Positions 27,834 through 36,833 of a DNA stretch of 64,000 nucleotides are shown piece after piece. The position numbers were made by a program, and so were the translations under genes. Positions within the stretch are counted from its first letter, which is position 1; the number at the start of each line of letters is the position of its first letter. The stretch spans positions 806,001 to 870,000 of the forward strand of contig NZ_QGDD01000001.1 of the NCBI RefSeq assembly GCF_003160695.1, in the 5' to 3' direction. The notes under the pieces are model-generated. The model had not been told where the DNA came from, ran no database searches, and was given only the letters and a program-made list of their open reading frames with translations. This DNA comes from Nocardioides silvaticus (lineage in GTDB: Bacteria > Actinomycetota > Actinomycetes > Propionibacteriales > Nocardioidaceae).

Positions 27834-28742
27834 TCAACGACGAATTTCCCCGTTGCGATCGAGCTCGGCGCGCCAGGGCGGGTCGGCGCCGGCGCGGGAG
27901 ACGGTGATCGCGGCGCACCGGGCGGCGTGGTGCAGCGCGGCGGTCCGCTGCTGGTCGGTCAGCGCCCCCAACCGGCCCGCGCCGAGGTCGTCCCACACCG
28001 CGTCGAGGACCGCGGCGCCGAACGTGTCACCTGCGCCGATGGTGTCGACGACCTCCGCGGCCGGCGCCACGACCGCCACCCGCTCGCCGTCCGCACTCAC
28101 CCACTCCGCACCGGCGGCACCGCGGGTGAGGACCACGTGCTTGGCGCCGAGCCCGAGCAGGTGCGCCACGCCGTCCCGGTCCGGCCACAGCGCGGCCAGG
28201 TCCTCGTCGGACGCCTTGACCAGGTCGGCCCGCGCGACCAGCTCCTCGACCCGGCGGACGATGTCCGGCCCGGTGCCGGTGATGACCGGCCGCACGTTGA
28301 GGTCGTAGGTCACCGTCGTCGTCGAGGCCAGCCGCTCGACCAGCTCGGCCACCACCGTGGCCCCGGGCTCGAGCAGCGGCGCGAGCGAGCACACGTGCAG
28401 CACCTGGACGTCGGTCACCGACACCGGTCCGAGTCGCCACACCACGTCGAAGTCGTACGACGCCGCGCCGTCCGCCCCGATCCTGGCCCGGGCGAGCGAG
28501 GTGTGCTGCACGAGGTTCGGGTTGGTGGCGAGCTGCACCTCGCTGGCGCCCAGGTGCTCGGACAGCGCCCGGCCGCGCTCGTCCGGCCCGAACGACGTCG
28601 CCAGCAGCACCGGCCGCTGCAGCCGGCTGAGCGCGACCGCGGCGTTGACCGCGCTCCCGCCGGGCCGCTCGACGACCGATCCGTCCGGGGACTCCACCAC
28701 GTCGACCAGCGCCTCACCGACCACGAGCGCGACGCCGTCCAT
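27834..28742 (-). CDS. PfkB-family carbohydrate kinase
   Basis: Ribokinase-like sugar kinase of 302 aa. The N-terminal GEALVDVV and RPGGSAVNAAVALSRL form the substrate lid region; the catalytic base is in the C-terminal VVDTIGAGDTFGAAVL. Closest in look to fructokinase/2-keto-3-deoxygluconate kinase types, but the sugar cannot be assigned. ATG 28742 is divergent from the flavoprotein gene across 36 bp. Confidence 0.9.
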   Translation of the reverse strand: MDGVALVVGEALVDVVESPDGSVVERPGGSAVNAAVALSRLQRPVLLATSFGPDERGRALSEHLGASEVQLATNPNLVQHTSLARARIGADGAASYDFDVVWRLGPVSVTDVQVLHVCSLAPLLEPGATVVAELVERLASTTTVTYDLNVRPVITGTGPDIVRRVEELVARADLVKASDEDLAALWPDRDGVAHLLGLGAKHVVLTRGAAGAEWVSADGERVAVVAPAAEVVDTIGAGDTFGAAVLDAVWDDLGAGRLGALTDQQRTAALHHAARCAAITVSRAGADPPWRAELDRNGEIRR

Positions 28743-28778
28743 GGCCACACCTTGCCAGTCCTCGCCATACTTCTTCGC

Positions 28779-30482
28779 GTGAGCCAGTCCCCACCGGGCC
28801 ACCCCGCCATCATCCTCGTCTCCCCGGAGCGCACCGACTTCCTGCTCGACGAGTTCGGCCGCTACGCCCGCGACTACGACCTCCGCACCGCAACCTCCGC
28901 CAAGGACGCCGAGATCATCGCCGAGCAGCTGGTCGCCGAGGGGCGGCCGATCGCGCTGTTCGTCACCGAGTCCCGGCTGCCCGACGGCCCGCTCTTCGCC
29001 GCGCTGCACCGCTGGCGCGAGGTCGTCCCGACCTCGCGCCGCCTGGTCGCCGCGCACTGGGACCACTTCATCGCCGATGCCGACGAGCTACGACCGGGCC
29101 TCGCCACCGGCAAGTACGACGCCTACCTGCTGCTCCCCCGCGGCCCTCGTGACGAGGAGTTCCACACGGCGGTCTGCGAGCTCCTGTCCGACTGGGGCTC
29201 GACGGTCGCGGCCCCCGAGGTGACGACGGCCGACGTGGTCGCCGAGCCCGGCGACGCCCTCGCGGTGTCGATCCGCGAGTTCTTCGCGCGGATGGGCATG
29301 CCGAGCGCGACGTTCGCCCCCGAGTCGGAGATCGGGGCCGCGGTCGTCGCCCAGTGGCGCGCGGAGGGTGGCGGCGCGGAGCCGACGTACCCCTTGGTGA
29401 GGCACCTGCGTGGGGGCGTCATCGCGCCCGCCTCCGTCCGCGACGTCGCGGCGAAGATCTACGGGCGCCCCGACTCGATCGACCCCGAGGGCGCGCACAC
29501 GATCGTCGACCTCTGCATCGTCGGTGCCGGTCCGGCCGGCCTCGCCGCCGCGGTGTACGGCGCCAGCGAGGGTCTCACGACGGTCGCGGTGGAGTCCGAG
29601 GCGATCGGCGGCCAGGCCGGCACCAGCTCGATGATCCGCAACTACCTCGGCTTCCCGCGCGGCGTCTCGGGCATGCGCCTCGCCCAGCGGGCGCGAGGGC
29701 AGGCCATCCGGTTCGGCACCCGGTTCTTCACCGGCTGGGAGGTCGCCGGGCTCACACCGGGACCCGACGGCGCGCCGCACATCGTCCACACCGACGGCGG
29801 CGACGTCCACGCGAAGGCGGTCGTGGTCGCGACCGGTGTCAGCTACCGGAAGCTCGGTGTCGAGTCGCTGGACGCGATGATCGGGCTCGGCGTCCACTAC
29901 GGCAGCGCGATGTCGGTGGCGCGCGAGATGGAGGGCGCCGACGTCGTCGTCGTGGGCGGCGGCAACTCCGCCGGTCAGGCGGCCATCCACCTGGCGCGGT
30001 TCGCCCGGTCGGTGACGATCGTGATCCGGCGGGCCGGTCTCGAGGAGACGATGTCGAGCTACCTCATCAAGGAGATCAGCTATCACCGCCGGATCTCGGT
30101 GCGGCCGTTCACCGAGGTCGTGGACGGCGGCGGAACGTCACGCCTCGAGTGGCTCACGCTGCGCGACCGGCGGGACGGGACGAGCGACACCATGGCCGCC
30201 GGCGGCCTGTTCCTGCTGCTCGGCGCCGAACCGCACTGCTCGTGGCTGCCCGACGCCGTCGCCCGCGACGAGCGCGGGTTCATCCTCACCGGGCGCGACG
30301 TCCCCACCGACCAGTGGGTCGACGGGGTGCCGCCGCCGAGCCTGGGTACGACGGTGCCCGGGGTCTTCGCCGTCGGGGACATCCGCTCCGGCTCGATGAA
30401 GCGGGTGGCCGCCGCGAGCGGCGAGGGGTCGTCCGTCGTACCGCTGGTGCACGGGTACCTCGCCGGCTCCCAGCCGACCTGA
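28779..30482 (+). CDS. Receiver-like domain fused to thioredoxin-reductase-like flavoprotein
   Basis: Protein of 567 aa. Residues about 10-135 resemble a response-regulator receiver, but the phosphoacceptor position holds Glu64 (FVTESRLPDG). Residues 242-567 are a class II pyridine-nucleotide-disulfide oxidoreductase: FAD site VGAGPAGLAAA (248-258), AIGGQAGTSSMIRNYLGFP, NAD(P) site VVGGGNSAGQAA (391-402), and C-terminal FAVGDIRSG. Where thioredoxin reductase has its redox CxxC (around 371-385, GVHYGSAMSVAREMEG) there are no cysteines. Fused receiver/thioredoxin-reductase-like proteins are known in actinobacteria. GTG 28779 follows the kinase promoter region. Likely an NAD(P)H oxidoreductase with a non-disulfide acceptor. 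Confidence 0.88.
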   Translation: MSQSPPGHPAIILVSPERTDFLLDEFGRYARDYDLRTATSAKDAEIIAEQLVAEGRPIALFVTESRLPDGPLFAALHRWREVVPTSRRLVAAHWDHFIADADELRPGLATGKYDAYLLLPRGPRDEEFHTAVCELLSDWGSTVAAPEVTTADVVAEPGDALAVSIREFFARMGMPSATFAPESEIGAAVVAQWRAEGGGAEPTYPLVRHLRGGVIAPASVRDVAAKIYGRPDSIDPEGAHTIVDLCIVGAGPAGLAAAVYGASEGLTTVAVESEAIGGQAGTSSMIRNYLGFPRGVSGMRLAQRARGQAIRFGTRFFTGWEVAGLTPGPDGAPHIVHTDGGDVHAKAVVVATGVSYRKLGVESLDAMIGLGVHYGSAMSVAREMEGADVVVVGGGNSAGQAAIHLARFARSVTIVIRRAGLEETMSSYLIKEISYHRRISVRPFTEVVDGGGTSRLEWLTLRDRRDGTSDTMAAGGLFLLLGAEPHCSWLPDAVARDERGFILTGRDVPTDQWVDGVPPPSLGTTVPGVFAVGDIRSGSMKRVAAASGEGSSVVPLVHGYLAGSQPT

Positions 30483-30507
30483 CGGGGGTCTCCACTAGGT
30501 TCGGGCC

Positions 30508-31746
30508 ATGGCCCTGGAGACGTCGCTGGAGAAGCCGGCGCCGGTGCGGACGATCGCCAACGCGGTCGCCGGCTGGATCGACCGGCTCGGCGTCGTGTGG
30601 GTCGAGGGCCAGGTCGCCCAGGTCAACCGGCGGCCCGGCGTGGGCACGGTGTTCCTGACCCTGCGCGACTCGATCGCCGACATCTCGGTGCCGGTGACCT
30701 GCTCCCGCGTCCTGTTCGACGGCCTGCAACCGCCGCTCGTCGAGGGCGCGAGCGTGGTGATCCAGGCCAAGCCGTCGTACTACGCCAACCGGGGCACCTT
30801 CTCCCTCTACGCCCGCGACATCCGGATGGTCGGGCTGGGCGAGCTGCTCGCCCGGCTCGAGCAGCGCCGTCAGCTGTTGGCCGCCGAGGGTCTGTTCGCC
30901 CAGGAGCGCAAGCGTCGGCTGCCGTTCCTGCCCGGCCGGGTCGGGCTGATCACCGCGCCCCGGTCGGCCGCGGAGAAGGACGTCGTCGAGAACGCCACCC
31001 GCCGCTGGCCAGGTGTCGCGTTCGAGACCGTCTACGCCGCGATGCAGGGGCAGCGCTCCGCGCTCGAGGTCATCGAGGCGCTCGAGCGGCTCGACGGCCG
31101 CGCCGACGTCGACGTGATCGTGATCGCCCGCGGCGGCGGCTCGGTCGAGGACCTGCTGCCGTTCTCCGACGAGGGGCTCATCCGCGCGGTCGCGAAGGCG
31201 CGGACCCCGGTCGTGTCCGCGATCGGTCACGAGCCCGACACCCCGCTGCTCGACCTGGTGGCCGACGTCCGCGCGTCGACGCCGACCGACGCCGCCAAGC
31301 TGATCGTGCCCGACGTCGCCACCGAGGCCAACGGCGTCGCCCACGCCCGCGACCGGCTGCGTCGCGGGCTGGCCGCCCAGGTCGCCCGTGAGCAGGCCGG
31401 GCTCGACGCGCTGAGGTCCCGGCCCGCGCTCGCCGACCCGCGCACGCTCCTCGACCGCCGTGACGACGAGCTCGCCGGCCTCTGCGACCGGATGCGCCGC
31501 ACTCTCGGCCACCGGCTCGACCGGGCCGCCGACGACATCGCCCACCACCGCGCGCGGGCCCGGGCGCTCTCGCCGCTGGCGACTCTGCAGCGCGGCTACT
31601 CCGTGCTCCAGGACGACGCCGGCCACGTCGTGACCTCGGCCGCCGGCGTCACCGCGGGGGCGGCGATGAGCGTCCGCGTGGCCGACGGCAGGATCCACGT
31701 GACCACCACCCGCACCGAGCTGCTCGAGGAGACCGATGGCCACTGA
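30508..31746 (+). CDS. xseA: Exodeoxyribonuclease VII large subunit
   Basis: Nuclease subunit of 412 aa degrading single-stranded DNA with XseB. An OB-fold N-terminal domain (about 20-115; [25 protein letters not shown]) is followed by the catalytic core with [34 protein letters not shown] and [30 protein letters not shown] 30508. The xseB start overlaps the xseA 3' end by 11 bp, as expected for a coupled pair. Confidence 0.97.
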   Translation: MALETSLEKPAPVRTIANAVAGWIDRLGVVWVEGQVAQVNRRPGVGTVFLTLRDSIADISVPVTCSRVLFDGLQPPLVEGASVVIQAKPSYYANRGTFSLYARDIRMVGLGELLARLEQRRQLLAAEGLFAQERKRRLPFLPGRVGLITAPRSAAEKDVVENATRRWPGVAFETVYAAMQGQRSALEVIEALERLDGRADVDVIVIARGGGSVEDLLPFSDEGLIRAVAKARTPVVSAIGHEPDTPLLDLVADVRASTPTDAAKLIVPDVATEANGVAHARDRLRRGLAAQVAREQAGLDALRSRPALADPRTLLDRRDDELAGLCDRMRRTLGHRLDRAADDIAHHRARARALSPLATLQRGYSVLQDDAGHVVTSAAGVTAGAAMSVRVADGRIHVTTTRTELLEETDGH

Positions 31747-31969
31747 GTCCAAGAAGAAGGGGACTGAGGAGCGTCCGTCCTACGAAGAGGCACGCGAGGA
31801 GCTGGTCGAGGTGGTCCGCCGCCTCGAGGCCGGCGGCACCACCCTCGAGGAGTCGCTCTCGCTCTGGGAGCGCGGCGAGCAGCTGGCGACGATCTGCCAG
31901 GAGTGGCTCGACGGTGCGCGCGCCCGGCTCGACGCGGTCGTCGGCGACGAGGACGAGGACGACGGCTGA
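31736..31969 (+). CDS. xseB: Exodeoxyribonuclease VII small subunit
   Basis: Helical subunit of 77 aa that assembles on Xse[38 protein letters not shown] is the family signature, followed by [13 protein letters not shown] and an acidic tail. ATG 31736 lies inside the end of xseA. The stop is 31 bp from that of the convergent DUF4245 gene. Confidence 0.95.
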   Translation: MATESKKKGTEERPSYEEAREELVEVVRRLEAGGTTLEESLSLWERGEQLATICQEWLDGARARLDAVVGDEDEDDG

Positions 31970-32000
31970 TCGTCAGCGCGTCTCGGTGCGTCGTTCGCCG

Positions 32001-32579
32001 CTACTTCACCACCGGGCCGGCGACCGGGGCGGTCGTGAGCCGCTCGATCAGGCCCTGCAGCTCCTCGGCCGACGCCGAGCCGTAGACGAGCACGCTCTGG
32101 TCGCCGACCTCGGCGACGTACGCCGAGTCGCCGCCGTCGTCCTCGTAGCCCTGCCAGGCCTCGGCGACCGAGCCCTCGGCGGTGAAGATGTCGGTCGCGG
32201 TCGCGTCCTCGTCGACCAGCCGGCGGACCAGGTCGGAGGGCTCGGCCGCCTCCTGCTGGATGCCGACGAACTTCTCCTCGTCGGTGAACAGCCCGGTCTC
32301 GAGCGCCGGGTCGGTGCCCGGCTCGACCTCGAACTTGGTGGTGATCCACCCCTGCGGCAGCGACTCCGGGTAGATCGGGTCGAGCTTGGCGTCCTGGGCC
32401 TCCTCGACGATCGCGAGGTAGTCGGCCAGCTCTTCGGGCCGATTGTCGGTGTCGGGCCGGAACAGCCCGAGGAGCCAGATCAGCCCGCCGACCGCGACCA
32501 CGGTGACGACCAGGGCCATGACCAGGCCGCCGGCGGAGCGCTCGTACTTGCCCGGACGGCCCTCGGTCGACGCACTCAT
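32001..32579 (-). CDS. DUF4245 single-pass membrane protein
   Basis: Protein of 192 aa with a short cytoplasmic N-terminus, one membrane segment (about 18-40, GLVMALVVTVVAVGGLIWLLGLF) and an exported domain containing YPESLPQGWITTKFEVEP and a QQEAAEPSDLVRRLVD segment, matching the actinobacterial DUF4245 family of unknown function. ATG 32579. DUF4245 genes often sit between xseAB and glpX; here the molybdate operon separates it from glpX. It is divergent from the operon regulator, so the palindromes between them could also affect this gene. Confidence 0.88.
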   Translation of the reverse strand: MSASTEGRPGKYERSAGGLVMALVVTVVAVGGLIWLLGLFRPDTDNRPEELADYLAIVEEAQDAKLDPIYPESLPQGWITTKFEVEPGTDPALETGLFTDEEKFVGIQQEAAEPSDLVRRLVDEDATATDIFTAEGSVAEAWQGYEDDGGDSAYVAEVGDQSVLVYGSASAEELQGLIERLTTAPVAGPVVK

Positions 32580-32642
32580 AGCGGCTCCATCCTCCCAGCC
32601 CCCTGAGCGAGGCTGCCCGTCGGCCCGCGAGGTACGTCCGCA

Positions 32643-32662
32643 GCTTCCGCACCTGCGGAAGC
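32643..32662. promoter_or_regulatory. Palindromic operator 1 upstream of the molybdate operon
   Basis: GCTTCCGCA-CC-TGCGGAAGC is a perfect 9-bp inverted repeat with a 2-bp spacer. It shares the TCCGCA-N2-TGCGGA core with operator 2, centred 33 bp away (about three helical turns). Both lie between the divergent DUF4245 and HTH-TOBE genes. Confidence 0.75.
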
Positions 32663-32678
32663 GATCCCGTGCGATTGA

Positions 32679-32692
32679 TCCGCAGATGCGGA
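32679..32692. promoter_or_regulatory. Palindromic operator 2, overlapping the regulator's translation start region
   Basis: TCCGCA-GA-TGCGGA ends 11 bp before the ATG of the HTH-TOBE gene. Same core as operator 1. A protein bound here would block transcription initiation or early elongation of the operon, consistent with autorepression. Confidence 0.72.
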
Positions 32693-32703
32693 ATACTCTC
32701 CGC

Positions 32704-33099
32704 ATGACCGACTACCGGATCGCGGAGGCCGCGGAAGTCCTCGGCGTCAGCGACGACACCGTACGACGCTGGGTCGATGCCGGCCGGCTGCCGAGCCGCG
32801 CCGACGGCGGACGGACCGTCGTCCCCGGCCCGGACCTCGCGACCCTCGCCGCGTCGTTGGTCGACGCCGCCGAGCGGGACCGCACCCGCGCCGGGTCGGT
32901 CAGCGCCCGCAACCGGATGACCGGCATCGTCACCCGGGTGGTCACGGACACCGTGATGGCACAGATCGAGATGGTCTGCGGCCCCTACCGGGTGGTGTCG
33001 CTGATGAGCGCCGAGGCGGCGACCGAGCTCGGCCTCGAGCCGGGCGTGCGCGCGATCGCGTCGGTGAAGTCGACCAGCGTCGTGGTGGAGCGACCGTGA
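32704..33099 (+). CDS. HTH (MerR/excisionase-like) + TOBE domain molybdate-responsive regulator
   Basis: Protein of 131 aa. Residues 1-58 are a MerR/excisionase-like helix-turn-helix (YRIAEAAEVLGVSDDTVRRWVDAGRLPS). Residues about 66-131 are a TOBE/Mop molybdate-binding domain (SARNRMTGIVTRVVTDTVMAQIEM...VVSLMSAEAATELGLEPG...AIASVKSTSVVVER). This is the architecture of actinobacterial ModE substitutes. ATG 32704 directly follows two TCCGCA palindromes, the probable binding sites. Its stop overlaps the modA GTG by 4 bp, so it leads the operon and probably represses it when molybdate is plentiful. Confidence 0.88.
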   Translation: MTDYRIAEAAEVLGVSDDTVRRWVDAGRLPSRADGGRTVVPGPDLATLAASLVDAAERDRTRAGSVSARNRMTGIVTRVVTDTVMAQIEMVCGPYRVVSLMSAEAATELGLEPGVRAIASVKSTSVVVERP

Positions 33100-33839
33100 G
33101 CCGCCGGTGGGCGGCCGCGGCCGCCGCGCTCGCCCTGCTCTCCCCGCTCCCCGGGTGCGGCGCCGACGCCGACGCCGACGACACCCTGCAGGTCCTGGCG
33201 GCATCGTCGCTGACCGACGTCTTCACCGAGCTCGCCGAGGACTTCGAGGCCGAGCACGACGTCGACGTCGAGCTCTCGTTCGGCTCGAGCACCGCCCTGG
33301 CCGAGCAGGCGGCCGACGGGGCGCCCGGCGCGGTGCTCGCCACCGCCGACGAGACCTCGATGGCGGTGGCCGAGGACGCTGGGTCCGCGAACCCGCCCAC
33401 GATCTTCGCCGGCAACGTCCTGGTGCTGGCGACCCCGGCCGGCAACCCGGCGGGCATCACCGGTCTCGACGACCTCGCCGGCACCACCTGGGTGCGGTGC
33501 GCCGACGAGGTGCCGTGCGGACGCGCCGCGATCGACCTGCTGAGCAGCGTGGGCCTCGACCTCGAGCCCGACAGCCTCGACGAGGACGCCCGCTCCACGT
33601 TGGACAAGGTGATCGCGGGCGAGGCCGACGCGGCCCTCGTCTACCGCACCGACGCGATCGCGGCCGGCGCCGACGTGGTGACGATCCCCGTGCCCGAGGC
33701 CGAGTCCGTCCCGTCGTCGTACTACATCGCCACGTTGACGCAGGCGCCTGACGACGACCTGGCCGAGGCGTTCGTCGACCTGGTGCTCGGCGGTGTCGGC
33801 AGCGAGGCGCTCCAGGAAGCCGGCTTCGCCACCCCATGA
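33096..33839 (+). CDS. modA: Molybdate ABC transporter substrate-binding lipoprotein
   Basis: Lipoprotein of 247 aa with lipobox LSPLPGC (Cys21). The mature protein begins LQVLAASSLTDVFTELAEDFE, the classic ModA start, with oxyanion-contacting SSTALAEQ, VRCADEVPCGRAA and ALVYRTDA regions. Captures molybdate or tungstate outside the membrane. GTG 33096 overlaps the regulator gene; the stop overlaps modB by 4 bp. The paired cysteines in WVRCADEVPCG are common in actinobacterial ModA. Confidence 0.95.
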   Translation: MSRRWAAAAAALALLSPLPGCGADADADDTLQVLAASSLTDVFTELAEDFEAEHDVDVELSFGSSTALAEQAADGAPGAVLATADETSMAVAEDAGSANPPTIFAGNVLVLATPAGNPAGITGLDDLAGTTWVRCADEVPCGRAAIDLLSSVGLDLEPDSLDEDARSTLDKVIAGEADAALVYRTDAIAAGADVVTIPVPEAESVPSSYYIATLTQAPDDDLAEAFVDLVLGGVGSEALQEAGFATP

Positions 33840-34642
33840 GCACGACGAGCACCGACACCCTGGGCCGTCCCCCGCTGGTGCTGATGCTTCCAGCGGCGGC
33901 GGCCGTGCTGCTCCTGGTGCTGCCGCTCGCGGCGATGGTGGTGGCGACCGACCCCGCCAGCCTGGTCGACGCGCTCGGCAGCGAGCCGCTCCAGGAGGCA
34001 CTGTGGCTCTCCCTGGTGACCTCGACGGTCGCGATGCTGTTCTGCCTCGTGCTCGGGCTGCCCCTGGCGTGGCTGCTGGCCCGGGTCGACTTCCGCGGGC
34101 GGCGGCTGGTGCGGGCGCTGGTCACGGTGCCGATGGTGCTGCCGCCGGTCGTCGCCGGCGTCGCGCTCCGTGCCGCGTTCGGCCGCTCCGGCCTGTTCGG
34201 CGAGCCGCTGCTCGACGCGACCGGTTTCGCGTTCCCCTACACGACGTGGGGCGTGGTGCTGGCCCACGTCTTCGTCTCGCTGCCGTTCGTGACGATCGCG
34301 ATCGAGGGTGGGTTGCGGACTGCCGGCACGGCGTACGACGACGCCGCGGCGACCCTCGGCGCGACCCGTTGGACCACGTTCCGCCGGGTCACGGTGCCGC
34401 TCGCGCTGCCCGGCATCGCGGCCGGGATGGTGCTCGGCTGGGCGCGGTCGCTGGGCGAGTTCGGCGCGACGATCACGTTCAACGGCAACTACCCGGGCAC
34501 CACGCAGACGATGCCGACGCTCATCTACGTCGCCCGGCAGTCCGACGCCGACGCTGCGCTGGCGCTCAGCCTGGTGATGCTCGTCGTCTCGGTCGCGGTG
34601 CTGGTCGCACTGCGCGACAAGTGGCTGGTGGCCGCCCCGTGA
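33836..34642 (+). CDS. modB: Molybdate ABC transporter permease
   Basis: Membrane subunit of 268 aa with about five to six spans (for example VLMLPAAAAVLLLVLPLAAMV, LWLSLVTSTVAMLFCLVLGLPLAWLLA, LVTVPMVLPPVVAGVAL). The ABC-contacting EAA-like loop is at DDAAATLGATRWTTFRRVTVPLALPG, followed by LGWARSLGEFGATITFNGNYPGTTQTMP, the ModB signature. ATG 33836 and its stop both overlap neighbours by 4 bp. Confidence 0.95.
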   Translation: MSTTSTDTLGRPPLVLMLPAAAAVLLLVLPLAAMVVATDPASLVDALGSEPLQEALWLSLVTSTVAMLFCLVLGLPLAWLLARVDFRGRRLVRALVTVPMVLPPVVAGVALRAAFGRSGLFGEPLLDATGFAFPYTTWGVVLAHVFVSLPFVTIAIEGGLRTAGTAYDDAAATLGATRWTTFRRVTVPLALPGIAAGMVLGWARSLGEFGATITFNGNYPGTTQTMPTLIYVARQSDADAALALSLVMLVVSVAVLVALRDKWLVAAP

Positions 34643-35613
34643 CCGCCCGGACCGGCCTGGACGCGAACCTGGTCGTGCCCGACCGCCTCGATGCCGCGCT
34701 GGCCGTCGGACCGGGCGAGGTGGTCGCCGTCGTCGGGCCCAACGGCGCCGGCAAGAGCACGCTCGTGCACGCGCTGTCCGGGCTCGTCCCCGCCACCGGT
34801 CGGGCGGTGCTCGACGGCGCCGACCTGCTCGGCCGGACCCCGCGGGAGCGCAGCGTCGGCGTGGTCTTCCAGGACCAGCGGTTGTTCCCGCACCTCTCCG
34901 CGCTCGACAACGTGGCGTTCGGGCTGCGGTCCCGCGGCGCCGACAACCGGGCGGCGCGGGCCCGGGCGCGCGACTGGCTCGAGCGGCTCGCTGTCGCCGA
35001 CCTCGCCGACCGGCGTCCGGCGCAGCTCTCCGGAGGTCAGGCGCAGCGGGTGGCGATCGCCCGGGCCCTGGTCACCGACCCCGACCTGCTGCTCCTCGAC
35101 GAGCCGTTCACAGGCCTCGACGTCGGTGTGGCGGCGATGCTGCGGATCGAGCTCGGCCGCCATCTCGCCGAGTTCCGCGGCGTCACCGTGCTCGTCACCC
35201 ACGACGCGCTCGACGCCCTCACCCTGGCCACCTCGCTCGCCGTCCTCCACCAGGGCCGGGTCGTCCAGCACGGCGCTCCCGACGAGGTCGCGGCCCGGCC
35301 CCGCACCGAGCACGTCGCCCGCCTGGTCGGCCTGAACGTGATCCGCGAGGGGGACCGGTTGCGCTCGTTCTCGCCGGCCGCGGTGACCGTCGGGCTGCAG
35401 GCGCCGGCCGACTCGACCCGCAACCGCTGGCAGGGCGTGGTCCGCGGTGCGGCACCCCACGGCGACGCCATCCGCATCCAGGTCAGCGGTGACCGCGACC
35501 TGATCGCGGACGTGACCCCGGCGGCCTCGCGGGAGCTCGCTCTGGTGCCGGGACAGCAGGTGTGGCTGTCGGTGAAGGAGACCGCCGTGACGACGTACGA
35601 CGCGACCTCCTGA
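34639..35613 (+). CDS. modC: Molybdate ABC transporter ATP-binding protein
   Basis: ATPase of 324 aa. Walker [34 protein letters not shown] with the Q-loop, signature [15 protein letters not shown], Walker [13 protein letters not shown] and switch VTHDALDAL are all intact. The C-terminus (about 260-324) holds a TOBE/Mop domain that can sense molybdate, so both the ATPase and the operon regulator carry oxyanion-sensing modules. GTG 34639 overlaps modB by 4 bp; it ends the four-gene operon. Confidence 0.95.
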   Translation: MTARTGLDANLVVPDRLDAALAVGPGEVVAVVGPNGAGKSTLVHALSGLVPATGRAVLDGADLLGRTPRERSVGVVFQDQRLFPHLSALDNVAFGLRSRGADNRAARARARDWLERLAVADLADRRPAQLSGGQAQRVAIARALVTDPDLLLLDEPFTGLDVGVAAMLRIELGRHLAEFRGVTVLVTHDALDALTLATSLAVLHQGRVVQHGAPDEVAARPRTEHVARLVGLNVIREGDRLRSFSPAAVTVGLQAPADSTRNRWQGVVRGAAPHGDAIRIQVSGDRDLIADVTPAASRELALVPGQQVWLSVKETAVTTYDATS

Positions 35614-35675
35614 CCCCGTCCGCACCGGGGTTCGGGACATGCGGACGAAATGTACTGCCCGGTAAGGTTCGGCCC

Positions 35676-36686
35676 ATGAGCTCTCTCGCCGTGCCGCCGC
35701 CGGCCCCCGACCGCAACCTCGCCCTCGAGCTGGTGCGGGTGACCGAGGCGGCCGCGATGGCCGCCGGTCGTTGGGTGGGCCGCGGCGACAAGAACGGCGC
35801 CGACGGCGTCGCCGTCAACGCGATGCGCGTGATGATCTCGACGATCGGCATGGACGGCGTGGTCGTGATCGGCGAGGGCGAGAAGGACCAGGCGCCGATG
35901 CTCTACAACGGCGAGCGCGTCGGCGACGGCACCGGCCCCGAGTGCGACGTGGCGGTCGACCCGATCGACGGCACCACGCTGACGGCGAAGGGCATGGGCA
36001 ACGCGATCGCCGTGCTCGCGGTCGCTCCGCGCGGCTCGATGTACGACCCCTCCGCGGTCTTCTACATGGAGAAGCTCGTGGCCGGCCCGGAGGCGGCGGA
36101 CGTCGTCGACATCCGCTACCCCGTGTCCGAGAACATCAACCAGGTCGCCAAGGCCAAGGGCATCGCGGCCTCCGACGTCACCGTCGTCGTGCTCGACCGC
36201 CCCCGCCACGCCACGCTCGTCGAGGAGGTCCGCGCGACCGGCGCCCGCATCAAGTTCATCACCGACGGCGACGTCGCCGGCGGCATCTCCGCCGCCCGAC
36301 CGAACTCCGGGGTCGACCTCCTCCTCGGCGTCGGCGGCACTCCCGAGGGCATCATCACCGCCTGCGCGATCAAGGCGATGGGCGGCACCATCCAGGGCCG
36401 GCTGTGGCCCGTCGACGACGCCGAGCGCCAGCGCGCGATCGACGCCGGCCACAACCTCGACGCCGACCACGTCCTGACCACCGACACCCTGGTCACCGGC
36501 GACGACTGCTTCTTCGTGGCCACCGGCATCACCGACGGCGAGCTCCTCAAGGGCGTCCGCTACCGCGCCGGCGGCTGCGTCACCGAGTCCCTCGTCATGC
36601 GCTCGCGCTCCGGCACCATCCGCACCATCACCAGCGAGCACCAGCTGCAGAAGCTGCGGAAGTTCAGCTCGATCGACTTCGACTGA
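35676..36686 (+). CDS. glpX: Class II fructose-1,6-bisphosphatase
   Basis: Gluconeogenic phosphatase of 336 aa converting fructose-1,6-bisphosphate to fructose-6-phosphate. Metal-binding and catalytic stretches [32 protein letters not shown] and [20 protein letters not shown] are characteristic of GlpX. ATG 35676 lies 62 bp after modC, enough for its own promoter. A large hairpin at 36701-36784 follows the gene. Confidence 0.97.
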   Translation: MSSLAVPPPAPDRNLALELVRVTEAAAMAAGRWVGRGDKNGADGVAVNAMRVMISTIGMDGVVVIGEGEKDQAPMLYNGERVGDGTGPECDVAVDPIDGTTLTAKGMGNAIAVLAVAPRGSMYDPSAVFYMEKLVAGPEAADVVDIRYPVSENINQVAKAKGIAASDVTVVVLDRPRHATLVEEVRATGARIKFITDGDVAGGISAARPNSGVDLLLGVGGTPEGIITACAIKAMGGTIQGRLWPVDDAERQRAIDAGHNLDADHVLTTDTLVTGDDCFFVATGITDGELLKGVRYRAGGCVTESLVMRSRSGTIRTITSEHQLQKLRKFSSIDFD

Positions 36687-36700
36687 CCTCAACTGGCCGA

Positions 36701-36784
36701 GCGTGTCTCCGGCGTCGTCGCCGGGTCTTGGCCGGCCGTCGTCGGCTTGCAGGTCGCAACCGGCGACGAAGCCTCCCGACACGC
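36701..36784. terminator. Bidirectional terminator-like hairpin between glpX and the lipase gene
   Basis: Arms 36701-36724 and 36760-36784 pair through GCGTGTC/GACACGC and TCGTCGCCGG/CCGGCGACGA, with a short internal mismatch. It lies in the 147-bp space between two convergent genes. No T-tract follows, as is usual in high-GC actinobacteria. Confidence 0.6.
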
Positions 36785-36833
36785 TGCCGGCCGCGCAGTC
36801 GACGCGGTCAGGGGTTACGGCTGACAGGCGGCC

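Noticed and set aside
25336..31969. Genomic island or prophage
   Set aside because: No integrase, tRNA-flanked direct repeats or phage genes were seen, and base composition looks the same as in neighbouring DNA.
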